This document shows positions 9,342-19,125 of a DNA stretch of 64,000 nt, one piece after another. The notes beneath the pieces are model-generated. The model was not told where the DNA came from. It made no database searches and saw nothing but the letters and a program-made list of their open reading frames with translations. Made by a program: the position numbers and the translations under genes. Every line of letters begins with the position of its first letter. The stretch's first letter is position 1. This DNA is from Metabacillus sediminilitoris. GTDB lineage: Bacteria > Bacillota > Bacilli > Bacillales > Bacillaceae. Where the stretch lies: positions 4,287,501 to 4,351,500 of the forward strand of contig NZ_CP046266.1 of assembly GCF_009720625.1 (NCBI RefSeq), in the 5' to 3' direction.

Positions 9342-9614
9342 TCAATCCTTTTCTAATAGTGATTTCTCAAGTTTTTCATATTCTTCTTTTAGTTTTAAAT
9401 AATCATGTACAACATTAACAGCTGTTAAAATAGCTAGTTTATTTATATCAAGTGAACGATTTTTACTATTAATCTCTCGCATTTTATCGTCAACAATCGA
9501 CGCAACCGCACGAATATGACTTGTGCTTTCTGTACCAATAATTGAAAATCGTTGACCATATATATCTACTGTCGTTTTCGATTTTGAGCGATTTGACAAC
9601 GATAAATCCTCCAT
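9342..9614 (-). CDS. zapA: Cell division protein ZapA
   Basis: FtsZ-ring stabilising protein that bundles FtsZ filaments at midcell. The core [17 protein letters not shown] and [31 protein letters not shown] matches ZapA over its full length; the C-terminus is a coiled coil. I place the start at the ATG at 9612-9614 (90 residues), close to the 85 of B. subtilis ZapA. A TTG three codons earlier (9623) lies almost on top of the AGGAT Shine-Dalgarno-like sequence and is less likely. It is divergent from rnhC. Confidence 0.9.
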   Translation of the reverse strand: MEDLSLSNRSKSKTTVDIYGQRFSIIGTESTSHIRAVASIVDDKMREINSKNRSLDINKLAILTAVNVVHDYLKLKEEYEKLEKSLLEKD

Positions 9615-9770
9615 TTCATGCAAATCCTATTCCCTATCATAACATGAAGCTTAATGATATGGGAAGAAGTTCAACTATTAAAAGGGCTAACGCCTTGTTC
9701 AGCTCTGACAACATAAATTTAAGCACTAAAATGAATACCCACTTCATTCAAACGCGAAAGGATGTTACGA

Positions 9771-10709
9771 TTGGCAAATTCAGTCATTAAAGTAGATACA
9801 ACTACAATTAACCGCATGAAATCTCATTACGCAGCAAATATAAGCGACAAAATTCCACAGGGTGCTGTGTTCTCAGCAAAATCGAATGGCTGTACAATTA
9901 CTGCTTATAAATCTGGAAAGGTTTTATTTCAAGGCGGCACAGCGGAAGTGGAGGCTGCTAAATGGGGTTTACAAGTTGGAAATGAAAACCAGCCTGTAAA
10001 GACCAACCTAAAAAAATCGTCAACAGGTTTTGTACCTCCTAAAAACATTTCAAGTTTATCCATCATTGGATCTGATGAAGTTGGTACAGGTGATTTTTTT
10101 GGACCAATCACAGTTGTAGCAGCTTATGTAAAAAAAGAACAATTACTTCTTTTACAAGAACTAGGTGTTAGAGATTCGAAAAATTTAAAGGATCCTCAAA
10201 TAATGGCAATTGCTAAAGACTTAATCCATACGATACCATACAGCTTATTAGTTCTTCATAACGAAAAATACAATGAGCTTCAGCAACAGGGTATGTCACA
10301 AGGGAAAATGAAGGCATTATTACATAATCAAGCAATCAATCATTTACTTAATAAAATATCCCCTGAAAAACCAGATGGATTATTAATTGATCAGTTTGCT
10401 GAACCAGCTATTTACTTTAAGCACCTCCAAGGAAAAAAGGTTGTAAAAGAAAATATATATTTTTCTACAAAAGCAGAAGGCGTCCATTTAGCAGTTGCTG
10501 CTGCTTCAATCATTGCTCGTTATGCTTTCGTGAAAGAATTTGAACGTCTATCCGAAAAAACCGGTGTTATATTACCAAAAGGGGCAGGCGCACAAGTCGA
10601 TATCGCAGCTGCTAAGATCATTCAAAAACAAGGAAGTCAATTTTTAGCTACCATTACAAAAAAACATTTTGCAAATACGGAAAAGGCCATGAAATTAGCT
10701 AAAAAATAA
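9771..10709 (+). CDS. rnhC: Ribonuclease HIII
   Basis: Cleaves RNA in RNA-DNA hybrids. An N-terminal TBP-like substrate-binding domain (about 1-85, with PQGAVFSAKSNGCTITAYKSGKVLFQG) precedes the RNase H fold starting IGSDEVGTGDFFGP, with the catalytic Asp-Glu at about 102-103 and a further Asp in GLLIDQFAEP. I chose the TTG at 9771 (312 residues): AAAGGATG lies about seven bases upstream and the protein then begins MANSVIKV, aligning with the B. subtilis MSHSVIKV start. The ATG three codons earlier overlaps that ribosome binding site. It faces pheT across a shared terminator. Confidence 0.94.
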   Translation: MANSVIKVDTTTINRMKSHYAANISDKIPQGAVFSAKSNGCTITAYKSGKVLFQGGTAEVEAAKWGLQVGNENQPVKTNLKKSSTGFVPPKNISSLSIIGSDEVGTGDFFGPITVVAAYVKKEQLLLLQELGVRDSKNLKDPQIMAIAKDLIHTIPYSLLVLHNEKYNELQQQGMSQGKMKALLHNQAINHLLNKISPEKPDGLLIDQFAEPAIYFKHLQGKKVVKENIYFSTKAEGVHLAVAAASIIARYAFVKEFERLSEKTGVILPKGAGAQVDIAAAKIIQKQGSQFLATITKKHFANTEKAMKLAKK

Positions 10710-10711
10710 AC

Positions 10712-10747
10712 AAAGGGTAAGTACACTTTTTATGTACTTACCCTTTT
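10712..10747. terminator. Bidirectional terminator between rnhC and pheT
   Basis: AAAGGGTAAGTACA and TGTACTTACCCTTTT form a 14-bp stem around a T-rich loop, with A/T runs on both sides. It serves convergent rnhC and pheT. Confidence 0.88.
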
Positions 10748-10758
10748 CACGTATATGT

Positions 10759-13173
10759 TTATCCGCGTAATGTTGCCCCAACCTTATCTTCTACAGCCGA
10801 TAGCACCTTTTCATGTGCTTTTGTCACATCTTCGTCTGTTAAAGTGCGTTCAGGATCAAAATAACGAAGCGAGAATGCAACAGATTTTTTACCTTCTTCA
10901 AGTCTGTCACCTTCATATAGATCAAAAACAGATACTTCTTTTAGCATTTTACCGCCTGCATTAGTGATTACTTTTTCAATATCACCTGCGACAATGTTTT
11001 TATCAACAACAAGGGCGATATCTCTCGTAATAGAAGGATAACGAGGAATTACCTCAAAACGTGTTTCTTCTATGTCCACTGATAACAGATCAACTAACGA
11101 TAATTCAAACACATATGTTTCAGTTAAATCTAAGTCTTTTTGAGCTGTTGGGTGCACCTGTCCAATGAACCCGACTAGTTTTTCCCCTATATATATTTCC
11201 GCTGTCCGACCAGGATGCATTCCATCGCGTTTTGCTTGTTTATATTGAACATCCCTTGTTAATCCAAGAAGATCAACTAGCCCATCAACAATACCTTTTA
11301 CAACATAGAAATCCACAGGTTTCTTTTCAGCTTGCCATGAATGTGAATGCCATAAGCCAGTAATTGCTGCCGATAGTCGTTCTTTTTCAAGTGGTTGTTG
11401 GTCTTTTCCTTGTGATAAAAAGACAGAGCCGATTTCATATAATCCAACTTGATCAATTTGTCTTGCTAGATTGTATTTTAATGCATCTAATAAATGTGGC
11501 AGAAGACTTAAACGTAACACGCTGCGTTCTTCACTCATAGGTAAAGCAAGTCTCGTAAGTTCAGAAACTTCTAGTGCATATTTCGGTGCCTTCTCTTCAT
11601 TTGTTAATGAATACGTAATTGCTTGGAAAAGACCAGTACCTTCTAAATAACGACGAACTTTACGACGCTTTTCCTGATAATCAGTTAGTTTACCTGGAAT
11701 TGCTTGCCCAATTGGTAAGGTTGTCGGAATATTATCATATCCATAAAGTCTTGCAATTTCCTCTACTAGATCCTCTTCAATTGTAATATCCCCACGACGT
11801 GTAGGTACTGTAACAGTAAGTGTTGAGTTATCTAGCACCACGCCAAATTGAAGACGTTCGAAAATTGATTTCATTTCTTCAGAAGAAATATTCATGCCAA
11901 GTACACGGTTTACTTTTTCCACTGTTGTTGTAACAATAGCAGGTTCGAATGTTGCAGTTTGTACTTGAACAGAACCTTGCATTACTTCTCCACCTGCATA
12001 TAGAGAAATTAATTGTGCCGCACGCTCAGCTGCTGCATGGACACGATTTGGATCGATACCTTTTTCATATCTCGCACTTGCTTCACTTCGTAAACCATGA
12101 TCCTTTGATGAAATACGTATTCTTTGTCCGTTAAATAATGCAGATTCTAGAAGGATTGTTTTTGTATCTGATTGTACTTCAGAATTTGCTCCACCCATCA
12201 CACCAGCTAATGCTACTGGCTCTGTACCATTTGTGATAACTAAATGATCAGCAGTTAATGTACGTTCTTGGTCATCTAGCGTCACAATCTTCTCGCCTTC
12301 TTTTGCTCGGCGAACAAGAATTTCCTTTGAACCAAAGCGGTCATAATCAAATGCATGTAGTGGTTGGCCGTATTCTAATAACACAAAGTTTGTAATATCA
12401 ACAACATTATTATGAGGTCGGATACCAGCTGCCATTAATCTTGATTGCATCCATAAAGGTGATGGTGCGATTGTTACATTTTTAATAACCTTTGCGATAT
12501 ATAATGGATTATCTTCTGGTGCTTCAACTTTTACGGCAACAGCATTTTCAGCTTTTTCTTCGATACTTTCATACGAAATTTCCGGGTATTTCACTTCACG
12601 ATTTAAGATTGCTGCTACTTCGTGCGCAACACCTAACATACTCATTGCATCAGCACGATTTGGTGTTAAGCCTAATTCAAGAACAGCATCATCAAGATTT
12701 AATTGCTGAAGGGCATCCACTCCAACCTCTACATCACTAGGGAAGACAAAAATACCTTCAGAATACTCTTTTGCCACTAGTTTTGCTTCAAACCCTAACT
12801 CCTGTAAGGAACAGATCATTCCATTTGAAACTTCTCCGCGAAGCTTTGCCTTTTTAATTTTAAAATTCCCTGGTAAAACAGCTCCAACAGTTGCAACCGC
12901 AACTTTCTGTCCTTTATCTACATTTTTAGCACCGCAAATAATTTGAACAATTTCACCGTTTCCGAGATCAACTTGACATTTATTTAACTTTTCCGCATCT
13001 GGATGCTTTTCTTTTTCAACTACATGACCGATAACGACACCTTTCATGCCTTCATTTAAAACATCTACACCTTCTACTTCGATACCGCTTCGTGTAATTT
13101 TCTCAGCTAATTCACCTGGAGTTATTCCTGCTAAATCAACGTACTCAGCTAACCATTTATATGAAACAAACAT
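10759..13173 (-). CDS. pheT: Phenylalanyl-tRNA synthetase beta subunit
   Basis: 804-residue beta subunit of the heterotetrameric synthetase that charges tRNA-Phe. The order of domains is standard: an N-terminal EMAP-like tRNA-binding domain (about 40-150; [21 protein letters not shown]), the B3/B4 editing domain (about 215-380), the B5 domain (about 405-480), the catalytic-like core, and a C-terminal FDX-ACB domain ([33 protein letters not shown]). Length is normal for Bacillus. It lies 16 bases after pheS and shares its T-box-controlled transcript. Confidence 0.97.
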   Translation of the reverse strand: MFVSYKWLAEYVDLAGITPGELAEKITRSGIEVEGVDVLNEGMKGVVIGHVVEKEKHPDAEKLNKCQVDLGNGEIVQIICGAKNVDKGQKVAVATVGAVLPGNFKIKKAKLRGEVSNGMICSLQELGFEAKLVAKEYSEGIFVFPSDVEVGVDALQQLNLDDAVLELGLTPNRADAMSMLGVAHEVAAILNREVKYPEISYESIEEKAENAVAVKVEAPEDNPLYIAKVIKNVTIAPSPLWMQSRLMAAGIRPHNNVVDITNFVLLEYGQPLHAFDYDRFGSKEILVRRAKEGEKIVTLDDQERTLTADHLVITNGTEPVALAGVMGGANSEVQSDTKTILLESALFNGQRIRISSKDHGLRSEASARYEKGIDPNRVHAAAERAAQLISLYAGGEVMQGSVQVQTATFEPAIVTTTVEKVNRVLGMNISSEEMKSIFERLQFGVVLDNSTLTVTVPTRRGDITIEEDLVEEIARLYGYDNIPTTLPIGQAIPGKLTDYQEKRRKVRRYLEGTGLFQAITYSLTNEEKAPKYALEVSELTRLALPMSEERSVLRLSLLPHLLDALKYNLARQIDQVGLYEIGSVFLSQGKDQQPLEKERLSAAITGLWHSHSWQAEKKPVDFYVVKGIVDGLVDLLGLTRDVQYKQAKRDGMHPGRTAEIYIGEKLVGFIGQVHPTAQKDLDLTETYVFELSLVDLLSVDIEETRFEVIPRYPSITRDIALVVDKNIVAGDIEKVITNAGGKMLKEVSVFDLYEGDRLEEGKKSVAFSLRYFDPERTLTDEDVTKAHEKVLSAVEDKVGATLRG

Positions 13174-13189
13174 GTTAGAAACCTCCTAT

Positions 13190-14224
13190 TTAAGCTCGTT
13201 TAAATTGTTTTAAGAATCGAACATCATCCGTATAGAAATGACGAATATCATCAATCCCGTACTTTAACATGGCAATTCGCTCTGGTCCCATACCGAACGC
13301 AAAGCCACTGTATTTTTTAGAATCAAAGCCAGCCATTTCAAGTACGTTCGGATGTACCATTCCAGCACCTAAAATCTCGATCCAGCCAGTACCTTTACAA
13401 ACTTTACAGCCATTTCCTCCACAAGAGAAACAAGATACATCTACTTCAACAGATGGCTCTGTGAAAGGGAAGAAACTTGGGCGTAAACGAATTTCACGCT
13501 CATCACCGAACATTTTCTTTGCAAATACTTCAAGAGTACCTTTAAGATCACTCATACTAATATTTTCATCTACAACAAGTCCTTCAATTTGGGTAAATTG
13601 ATGTGAGTGTGTTGCATCATCATTATCACGACGATATACCTTACCTGGACAAATAATTTTCACTGGACCTTTGCCTTCATGCTTTTGCATAGTTCTTGCT
13701 TGCACCGGTGATGTATGTGTGCGTAAAAGCAGCTCTTCTGTAATATAGAAAGAATCTTGCATGTCTCTGGCAGGATGACCTTTTGGAAGGTTCAATGCTT
13801 CAAAGTTAAAATAATCTGTTTCAACTTCTGGACCTTCAGCAATTTGATAACCCATACCAAGGAATAAGTCTTCAATTTCCTCTACTACTGCTGTTAAAGG
13901 GTGATGATTACCAACTCTTACAGGACGACCTGGTAATGTCACATCGATTGTTTCATTTGCAAGTTTTTGTTCAACAGCCAATTGTTCTAAACGTTCTTGT
14001 TTGCTTGAAATCGAAGTAGCAATTGCTTCACGAACTTCATTTGCAAGTGCGCCCATGACTGGACGTTCTTCAGCTGAAAGTTTACCCATTCCACGTAAAA
14101 CTTCGGTAATTGGCCCTTTTTTCCCTAAATAAGCTACTCGAATATCATTCAATGCTTTTAATTCTTGCGCTTGCTCAACTTTTTCAAGTGCTTCTTGTTG
14201 AAGCTGTTTTAATTGCTCTTGCAT
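13190..14224 (-). CDS. pheS: Phenylalanyl-tRNA synthetase alpha subunit
   Basis: Class II aminoacyl-tRNA synthetase catalytic subunit, 344 residues. An N-terminal coiled coil (1-80) is followed by motif 2 and 3 elements: [67 protein letters not shown] and [19 protein letters not shown] four-cysteine cluster [17 protein letters not shown] may be a structural zinc site. The start is the ATG at 14222-14224 with AAGGAGG upstream; the 42 further in-frame codons run back into the T-box terminator and are not translated. Confidence 0.97.
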   Translation of the reverse strand: MQEQLKQLQQEALEKVEQAQELKALNDIRVAYLGKKGPITEVLRGMGKLSAEERPVMGALANEVREAIATSISSKQERLEQLAVEQKLANETIDVTLPGRPVRVGNHHPLTAVVEEIEDLFLGMGYQIAEGPEVETDYFNFEALNLPKGHPARDMQDSFYITEELLLRTHTSPVQARTMQKHEGKGPVKIICPGKVYRRDNDDATHSHQFTQIEGLVVDENISMSDLKGTLEVFAKKMFGDEREIRLRPSFFPFTEPSVEVDVSCFSCGGNGCKVCKGTGWIEILGAGMVHPNVLEMAGFDSKKYSGFAFGMGPERIAMLKYGIDDIRHFYTDDVRFLKQFKRA

Positions 14225-14273
14225 CTTTGTTCCTCCTTTATTTAAAAAGCTAAAAGAGCTTTTTTTGCAAAAT

Positions 14274-14576
14274 AAAAAACTCGCCCCCAAAAAGGGACGA
14301 GTTGAATTCGCGTTACCACCCTTGTTAGCCGTACACACAATTCTTTGCACGACTCACTTCATTTCAATAACGGTAAAAACCGGAACACCTTTACGTTCTA
14401 GAGGTTGAGGTTGAAAGACCTTATCCTCTCTTAACTCTATTACGGTCTAAGTGTCAACTCGAGAGGTGAATTCATTTACTACTATCCATAAAATGCTTTC
14501 AGTCTAAGGCATTTTTTCCCTGAATGGACGTATTGTAAATTACTAGTCTCTGTCATAGTATTTCCTATGTAATTTC
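14274..14576 (-). ncRNA. T-box leader of pheST
   Basis: Minus-strand leader that senses uncharged tRNA. The T-box core GGGTGGTAACGCG (14309-14321) is followed by a rho-independent terminator with arms AACTCGTCCC and GGGGGCGAGTT and a T run (14274-14303). Stem I lies at about 14440-14560. A TTC triplet (complement of 14468-14470), in the sequence GAATTCACC on the 3' side of Stem I, is the likely phenylalanine specifier; this placement is by eye. Confidence 0.93.
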
Positions 14577-14582
14577 TATCTT

Positions 14583-14611
14583 ATTATAATCAAAACATTT
14601 TGTTCCTGCAA
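14583..14611 (-). promoter_or_regulatory. Sigma-A type promoter of pheST
   Basis: Minus-strand TTGCAG (14606-14611), 17-base spacer, TATAAT (14583-14588). It starts directly beside the stop codon of the rRNA methyltransferase gene and puts the start of transcription near 14576, at the head of the T-box. Confidence 0.75.
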
Positions 14612-15364
14612 CTATCCTCGTAAATGATAAAGAAGGATCCCAGCTGCAATTGCAACGTTAAGTGATTCTGCTCCACCATAGATTGGAATATATAGATTTT
14701 TCACCGTTTTTTGCAGCAATTCACGATTTACTCCGCTACCTTCATTTCCTATAATCAAACAAAATTGTTCAGATGGTGAAACATCTCGATAACTGACGCC
14801 ATTTTGTAAGGAAGTTCCATAAACAGGTATTTCATTCCTGCTATAAATGTCAAGCCACTCCACTAAATTACCCTTTATAATTGGTAAATGAAAAATTGAA
14901 CCTTGACTTGATCGAATGACTTTTGAATTATAGTGATCAACTGTTCCTTCTCCTAAAATGATCCCATCAATCCCCGCAGCATCCGCTGTTCGAATGATTG
15001 TCCCAAGATTGCCAGGATCTTGAACACTGTCAATGAAGAGAATTTTATTCCAATTATCAGCTGAAAGCTCCGTCTGAATTTCACAAATTGCCGCTACTCC
15101 CTGTGGTGTTTCAGTATCACTAATTGCTTTCAGCACTTCCTTAGTGACTAAGATGATATTCAGTTGATCAACATTCCAATGTGTTGGGATTGTCGTATCC
15201 TCAGAAACAATAAGATCTTTTATTATTTCTTTTGTTTTTAGTGCTTCTTCGACTAAATGTAAACCTTCAATCATAAACGTACCCGTTGCTTCACGTTCTT
15301 TTTTTGTATGTAGTTTTCTCCATTGTTTTACTTTTTGATTTTTAACTGACTCAATTCTATCCAC
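14612..15364 (-). CDS. ysgA: TrmH/SpoU-family RNA 2'-O-methyltransferase (YsgA)
   Basis: SPOUT-class S-adenosylmethionine-dependent RNA methyltransferase of 250 residues. An N-terminal substrate-binding domain (about 1-95; KVKQWRKLHTKKER, FMIEGLHLVEEAL) precedes the trefoil-knot catalytic domain with VQDPGNLGTIIRTADAAGID, IGNEGSGVNRELL and IPIYGGAESLNVAIAAGILLYHL, the three SpoU motifs. The target nucleotide cannot be read from sequence. The start is GTG at 15362-15364 with AAAAGGAG upstream, matching the length of B. subtilis YsgA (248). Confidence 0.92.
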   Translation of the reverse strand: MDRIESVKNQKVKQWRKLHTKKEREATGTFMIEGLHLVEEALKTKEIIKDLIVSEDTTIPTHWNVDQLNIILVTKEVLKAISDTETPQGVAAICEIQTELSADNWNKILFIDSVQDPGNLGTIIRTADAAGIDGIILGEGTVDHYNSKVIRSSQGSIFHLPIIKGNLVEWLDIYSRNEIPVYGTSLQNGVSYRDVSPSEQFCLIIGNEGSGVNRELLQKTVKNLYIPIYGGAESLNVAIAAGILLYHLRG

Positions 15365-15477
15365 ATTAAAACTCCTTTTGCGAACATTTCCAAGATCTCT
15401 TTCCAATCATACATAATTCTTGTTTATTTAACAAACATTACTAATAAGCTGGAATCAAACAAAAGGAGTGCATGAAA

Positions 15478-15690
15478 TTGAATTTAAATCTACGAAATGC
15501 TGTAATCGCGAATGTATCTGGGAATACTCAAGACCAATTACAGGATACAATTGTTGATGCTATCCAAAGCGGTGAAGAAAAAATGCTTCCTGGTCTAGGA
15601 GTACTTTTCGAGGTTATTTGGCAAAATGCGAATGATCAAGATAAGCAGGAAATGTTATCAACATTAGAGCAGGGATTGAAAAAGCCATAA
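15478..15690 (+). CDS. sspI: Small acid-soluble spore protein SspI
   Basis: Minor spore protein of 70 residues, nearly identical in its core to B. subtilis SspI ([38 protein letters not shown]). It is made in the forespore and has a role in spore outgrowth or DNA packaging that is not well defined. I prefer the TTG at 15478, nine bases after GGAG, giving MNLNLRNAV as in MDLNLRHAV of B. subtilis. The ATG at 15472 is only three bases from the GGAG. It is a single-gene unit divergent from ysgA. Confidence 0.93.
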   Translation: MNLNLRNAVIANVSGNTQDQLQDTIVDAIQSGEEKMLPGLGVLFEVIWQNANDQDKQEMLSTLEQGLKKP

Positions 15691-15700
15691 AGATAAACAT

Positions 15701-15741
15701 AAAAAAACCTTGATAGGTATAGCCACCATCAAGGTTTTTTT
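15701..15741. terminator. Bidirectional terminator after sspI
   Basis: AAAAAAACCTTGAT and ATCAAGGTTTTTTT form a stem with A/T runs on both sides, between convergent sspI and the M42 peptidase gene. Confidence 0.88.
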
Positions 15742-15821
15742 ATTTTATTTATTCTCCAATCGTTTAAAGCGAATCCATTTTACCTACATATTATCATCAA
15801 TGTTCCTTACTTGGTTTTCTA

Positions 15822-16907
15822 TTATTCAAACGTAATTTTATCAACCGTTTTTCGATCCAAACGCTTGATTACTTCTGTGATTAACTTAACCGCATTTTCA
15901 TAATCATCACGATGAAGCATCGCAGCATGTGAGTGGATATAACGCGTAGCAATTGTAATGGAAAGTGCTGGTACACCATTTGCCGAAATATGGATAGAAC
16001 CTGAATCTGTACCACCGCCTGGCATTGATTCAAATTGATAAGGAATATTTAATTCATCCGCTGTATCTGTCACTAAATCGCGTAGCCCTTTATGTGAAAC
16101 CATTGAAGCATCATAAAGAACGATTTGCGGTCCATCCCCCATTTTACTTGCTGCTTCTTTTTCAGAAATCCCCGGAGTATCTCCAGCGATACCTACATCA
16201 ACACCAAATGCTATATCAGGCTCTATTAGGTTTGCAGATGTTTTTGCACCTCTTAATCCCACTTCTTCTTGAACAGTACCAACACCATACACTACGTTTG
16301 GATGATCTGTCCCTTTTAAGTTTTTCAATACATCAATTGCAATCGCACAGCCAATTCGATTATCCCATGCTTTGGCTAGAAGCATTTTTTCATTTTTCAT
16401 CACTGTAAATTCAAAATAAGGTACAATTTGATCGCCAGGCTTCACACCAAATTCCATTGCTTCTTCACGGCTGGAGGCGCCAATATCAATAAACATATCT
16501 TTAATATCAACAGGTTTTTTACGTGATTCGGCAGGTAGAATATGTGGCGGCTTAGAACCAATGATTCCTGTAATATCACCATTTCTAGTTACAATTGTTA
16601 CACGTTGAGCCAGCATAACCTGTGACCACCAGCCGCCAACTGTTTGAAAGCGGATAAACCCTTTGTCATCAATTTTTGTAACCATAAAGCCAACTTCATC
16701 TAAATGTCCGGCAATCATTATTTTTGGTCCTTGTTCGATTCCAACCTTCTTAGCAACCAAGCTTCCTAGATTGTCAGTAAACACTTCATCCGCATAATTT
16801 GTTATGTATTTTTTCATGACATCCCGAACTTCACGTTCATTTCCTGGGATCCCTTTTGCATCTGTAAGGTCTTTTAGCATTGTTAATGTTTCATCATACT
16901 TTGTCAT
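15822..16907 (-). CDS. ysdC: M42 family aminopeptidase/glutamyl aminopeptidase-like (YsdC)
   Basis: 361-residue M42 metallopeptidase, a two-metal aminopeptidase that usually forms a dodecameric tetrahedral shell. The ligand set is intact: [11 protein letters not shown] (His, Asp), KAWDNRIG (bridging Asp), [11 protein letters not shown] (catalytic and metal Glu), GVDVGIAGD (Asp) and [11 protein letters not shown] (C-terminal His). The PDZ-like dimerisation domain lies at about 70-170. Family members are often labelled endoglucanase, which is an old misannotation. The start is ATG at 16905-16907 after AAAGGAGG; the length equals B. subtilis YsdC. Confidence 0.92.
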   Translation of the reverse strand: MTKYDETLTMLKDLTDAKGIPGNEREVRDVMKKYITNYADEVFTDNLGSLVAKKVGIEQGPKIMIAGHLDEVGFMVTKIDDKGFIRFQTVGGWWSQVMLAQRVTIVTRNGDITGIIGSKPPHILPAESRKKPVDIKDMFIDIGASSREEAMEFGVKPGDQIVPYFEFTVMKNEKMLLAKAWDNRIGCAIAIDVLKNLKGTDHPNVVYGVGTVQEEVGLRGAKTSANLIEPDIAFGVDVGIAGDTPGISEKEAASKMGDGPQIVLYDASMVSHKGLRDLVTDTADELNIPYQFESMPGGGTDSGSIHISANGVPALSITIATRYIHSHAAMLHRDDYENAVKLITEVIKRLDRKTVDKITFE

Positions 16908-16989
16908 AATAAAACCTCCTTTATCTAACATTCTCTTTTAGTATACATGAAAGATGATCCTATAAGAAATCTTCCACAATTACACAGAT

Positions 16990-17481
16990 TTAATACCCTT
17001 GTTTCTGTCGTTCATGATTGACCTCATTTTTTGAAACATACGCCTTTTCTATTTGGGCACTTGAAAATCCTAATAGCTCTCCTAAAAATAAATATTCTTC
17101 ACACATATTTTTATACATGCTTATTGAACGCTCGTCCTTAAATAAGGTAATCGATTGGTACACATATAAAAATTGTTCTGTCACAGTCCGTTTATCTTGT
17201 TTATTTTCAAAATGAATCGTCGGTTCGATATCGATCTCCAATCCTAATGAAAGGATGAAGTGAATTCCGTCTACATATTCCTCTAATATAACATCAATTG
17301 AAGCAGGAGGCTTCACACTCCAAAACTTAAAACATCTAGTCTCGTTTGCAAGTTCCCCAACCTCTACTAATAGAGCTAATATTTTTCTATCAAATAACAT
17401 CTCTTGTTGTAATTGATGCTGTGTTTCAATTTTTGTATCTAATTCTTTTTGCATCATAAATAACTTTGCTAGGTTTACCAT
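16990..17481 (-). CDS. Dimeric dUTP diphosphatase
   Basis: 163-residue all-alpha dUTPase of the dUTPase_2 family (dimeric, MazG-related), which hydrolyses dUTP to dUMP and keeps uracil out of DNA. The metal-binding helices are visible: LALLVEVGELANETRCFKFWS (Glu-x-x-Glu) and EEYVDGIHFILSLGLE (Glu-x-x-Asp). It starts MVNLAKLFMMQKELD after GGAGG. It lies between ysdC and ysdB, where B. subtilis has no such gene; B. subtilis instead has phage-derived trimeric dUTPases. From memory other Bacillus species have this gene. Confidence 0.87.
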   Translation of the reverse strand: MVNLAKLFMMQKELDTKIETQHQLQQEMLFDRKILALLVEVGELANETRCFKFWSVKPPASIDVILEEYVDGIHFILSLGLEIDIEPTIHFENKQDKRTVTEQFLYVYQSITLFKDERSISMYKNMCEEYLFLGELLGFSSAQIEKAYVSKNEVNHERQKQGY

Positions 17482-17626
17482 ACATGCTTTCCTCCATATA
17501 ATCGATTAGTTCAATAGCTTCTATTCAATCCCGAGAACACCAGAGGGCTTAGGACCGAAGTTTGATACCAGAACTTAGATTAATTTTCTTTACTCTTAAA
17601 AAAATTATAACAAATAGAAAAAATCT

Positions 17627-17653
17627 TGAAACCTTTTTCTACACTTGATCGTA
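17627..17653 (+). promoter_or_regulatory. Sigma-W type promoter of ysdB
   Basis: TGAAAC (17627-17632), a 17-base spacer, then CGTA (17650-17653), with TATAT after it. This matches the ECF sigma-W consensus TGAAAC-N16/17-CGTA at every position. ysdB belongs to the sigma-W (cell-envelope stress) regulon in B. subtilis, so site and gene agree. The start of transcription would fall about 25 bases before the ribosome binding site. Confidence 0.88.
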
Positions 17654-17686
17654 TATATGAAAAATTGCCCTCAGGAGGGGTTTAAT

Positions 17687-18082
17687 ATGATTGTGTTGTT
17701 TTTACGCATCCTTTTAATTGCCCTAATCATTTTTCTCGTATATTCTGGGTTTAAATATTTATTTAACCCAAAACGAAAGCTTGAATTAGCGCATGAACAA
17801 AAACAATTTTACTTTTTAGATGATCATGCTAATGTCCGAAAAAATTTTTCACTAACCCACAAAGGGGTTTTATTTGAAGGTGAAAAGTATTTAGGTACGA
17901 CTACAAATGCATTTGAGGTTGTTTCTATCTTTATTTGGGCAGAATCGATGAGTACATTAAAAGGATTAACTGTAGAGGATTTCACCTACATTGAAGACCA
18001 AATAAAACATCGATATCCTTTTGCAAAAGTTGAATGGAAAAGTCCAATTAAAGAGCTGTTGAGTAAAAAACAGGGACACTAA
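17687..18082 (+). CDS. ysdB: Sigma-W-dependent membrane-anchored protein YsdB
   Basis: 131-residue protein with one N-terminal membrane helix (about 2-21) and a cytoplasmic domain containing NPKRKLELA, KNFSLTHKGVLFEGEKYLGTT and YPFAKVEWKSPIKELL. It looks like B. subtilis YsdB, a sigma-W regulon member of unknown mechanism. The start is ATG at 17687 after AGGAGGGG; the 14 upstream in-frame codons cross the promoter's transcribed leader and lack a ribosome binding site. It has its own promoter and terminator, so it is monocistronic. Confidence 0.88.
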   Translation: MIVLFLRILLIALIIFLVYSGFKYLFNPKRKLELAHEQKQFYFLDDHANVRKNFSLTHKGVLFEGEKYLGTTTNAFEVVSIFIWAESMSTLKGLTVEDFTYIEDQIKHRYPFAKVEWKSPIKELLSKKQGH

Positions 18083-18093
18083 ATATAAGAAAT

Positions 18094-18124
18094 GAAAAGG
18101 TACAGCAAATGGCTGTACCTTTCT
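18094..18124. terminator. Terminator after ysdB, shared with the VTT gene
   Basis: AAAAGGTACAG, loop, CTGTACCTTTC between the two convergent genes. The downstream T run is short on the plus strand; A-rich bases give T on the minus strand. Confidence 0.7.
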
Positions 18125-18738
18125 TAATAATCATGCTTTTTTTCTCTTGAAAAAAAATCATGCCATTGGATTAAGGCCTGCTTTTCTCTTAAAAAATAAA
18201 CGAGGCACAATAAGACTATAACTAATAATACAAGATAAATAGGAGCTAATGTCTGTAGAGATGCACCTAAAAAAGTAAAACAAAATGATGATGGGATATG
18301 TGTCAAAAATGATAGCTTCATAAACTTTCGAAATGTTTTTGTTTTTTCTAAAATACATAAAGAGATCAGTGAAAAATTAACGAATGGTATCATACGTAAA
18401 ATGACAATTTGGCCATTTGATAATTGTGTATATTGACCCAACCATATTACTTTCATTTTCTCAAATCGTTGCAGTAATGCAGGGAATAGTTTTGAAATGA
18501 AATAAAAGATCATACTTGCCCCAGTAAGACCAACTACTGAATAAATTGTCCCCAATTCAGCTCCAAACAAGACTCCGCCAGCAATACATACAACAACTAC
18601 AGGGATTAGCAAAAACTGTCTAATCATATGAAAAAAAATAAAAACGATGGGGGCAAAGAATCCAGTCGTCTCAATGACCGTTAATACAGATGATGTTGCG
18701 ATATCGACCGTCATCACCACTTTCTTGTTGCGAATCAT
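18124..18738 (-). CDS. VTT (DedA/TVP38/SNARE-associated Golgi) domain membrane protein
   Basis: 204-residue integral membrane protein with the VTT/TVP38 layout: hydrophobic segments near 26-45, 43-62, 66-84, 133-160 and 166-183, a FIFFHMIRQFLLIPVVVVCIAGGVLFG re-entrant region and the ILRMIPFVNFSLISL motif. Related proteins act as lipid scramblases or flippases of undecaprenyl phosphate and other lipids; this one's substrate is not known. The ribosome binding site before the ATG at 18738 is weak; an in-frame ATG eight codons later is an alternative. I do not recall a counterpart at this place in B. subtilis. Confidence 0.75.
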   Translation of the reverse strand: MIRNKKVVMTVDIATSSVLTVIETTGFFAPIVFIFFHMIRQFLLIPVVVVCIAGGVLFGAELGTIYSVVGLTGASMIFYFISKLFPALLQRFEKMKVIWLGQYTQLSNGQIVILRMIPFVNFSLISLCILEKTKTFRKFMKLSFLTHIPSSFCFTFLGASLQTLAPIYLVLLVIVLLCLVYFLREKQALIQWHDFFSREKKHDY

Positions 18739-18789
18739 TTCTCAGGATGTTTGTAGTGTACGATTACAGTTTACGGGAAATTATTCAGT

Positions 18790-19065
18790 TTATGCCAATT
18801 GTTTGAGCAAATACATAAAAAGCAACAGATGGAAAATCGTCAAAATTGGAAATCCAAACTTAAATGATACATGCTTTGTCTTATGATGATAAACTCTCAT
18901 CCCGATATAGCCTCCTATTGCACCGCCAATGACTGCCAGCCACCAAAGAGTTGCTTCTCTTATTCTCCATTCTCCACGCTTTGCACGATTTTTATCAATT
19001 CCCATGATAAGAAAACTAACGATATTTAAGAGTAGATAATAGATAATTATGTAATTCAATATCAT
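18790..19065 (-). CDS. ysdA: DUF1294 membrane protein YsdA
   Basis: 91-residue membrane protein with the DUF1294 signature: MGIDKNRAKRGEWRIREATLWWLAVIGGAIGGYIGMRVYHHKTKH between an N-terminal helix (about 5-22) and a C-terminal helix (about 70-88). Function unknown. It sits between the rplT operon and the VTT-domain gene, the normal Bacillus position of ysdA. GGAG is only three bases from the ATG; a TTG two codons later has better spacing, so the start is uncertain by two residues. Confidence 0.87.
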   Translation of the reverse strand: MILNYIIIYYLLLNIVSFLIMGIDKNRAKRGEWRIREATLWWLAVIGGAIGGYIGMRVYHHKTKHVSFKFGFPILTIFHLLLFMYLLKQLA

Positions 19066-19078
19066 ACACTCCTTTATG

Positions 19079-19116
19079 AAAAAAGAGCTGACCCATTACA
19101 TGGAGTCAACTCTTTA
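19079..19116 (-). terminator. Terminator of infC-rpmI-rplT
   Basis: On the minus strand AAAGAGTTGACTCCA, loop, GGGTCAGCTCTTTTTT, ten bases after the rplT stop codon. Confidence 0.85.
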
Positions 19117-19125
19117 AACGTTCAA

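Noticed and set aside
14225-14350. 42-codon N-terminal extension of pheS
   Set aside because: It runs through the T-box core and terminator, and the ATG at 14224 has a good ribosome binding site and gives the normal protein length.
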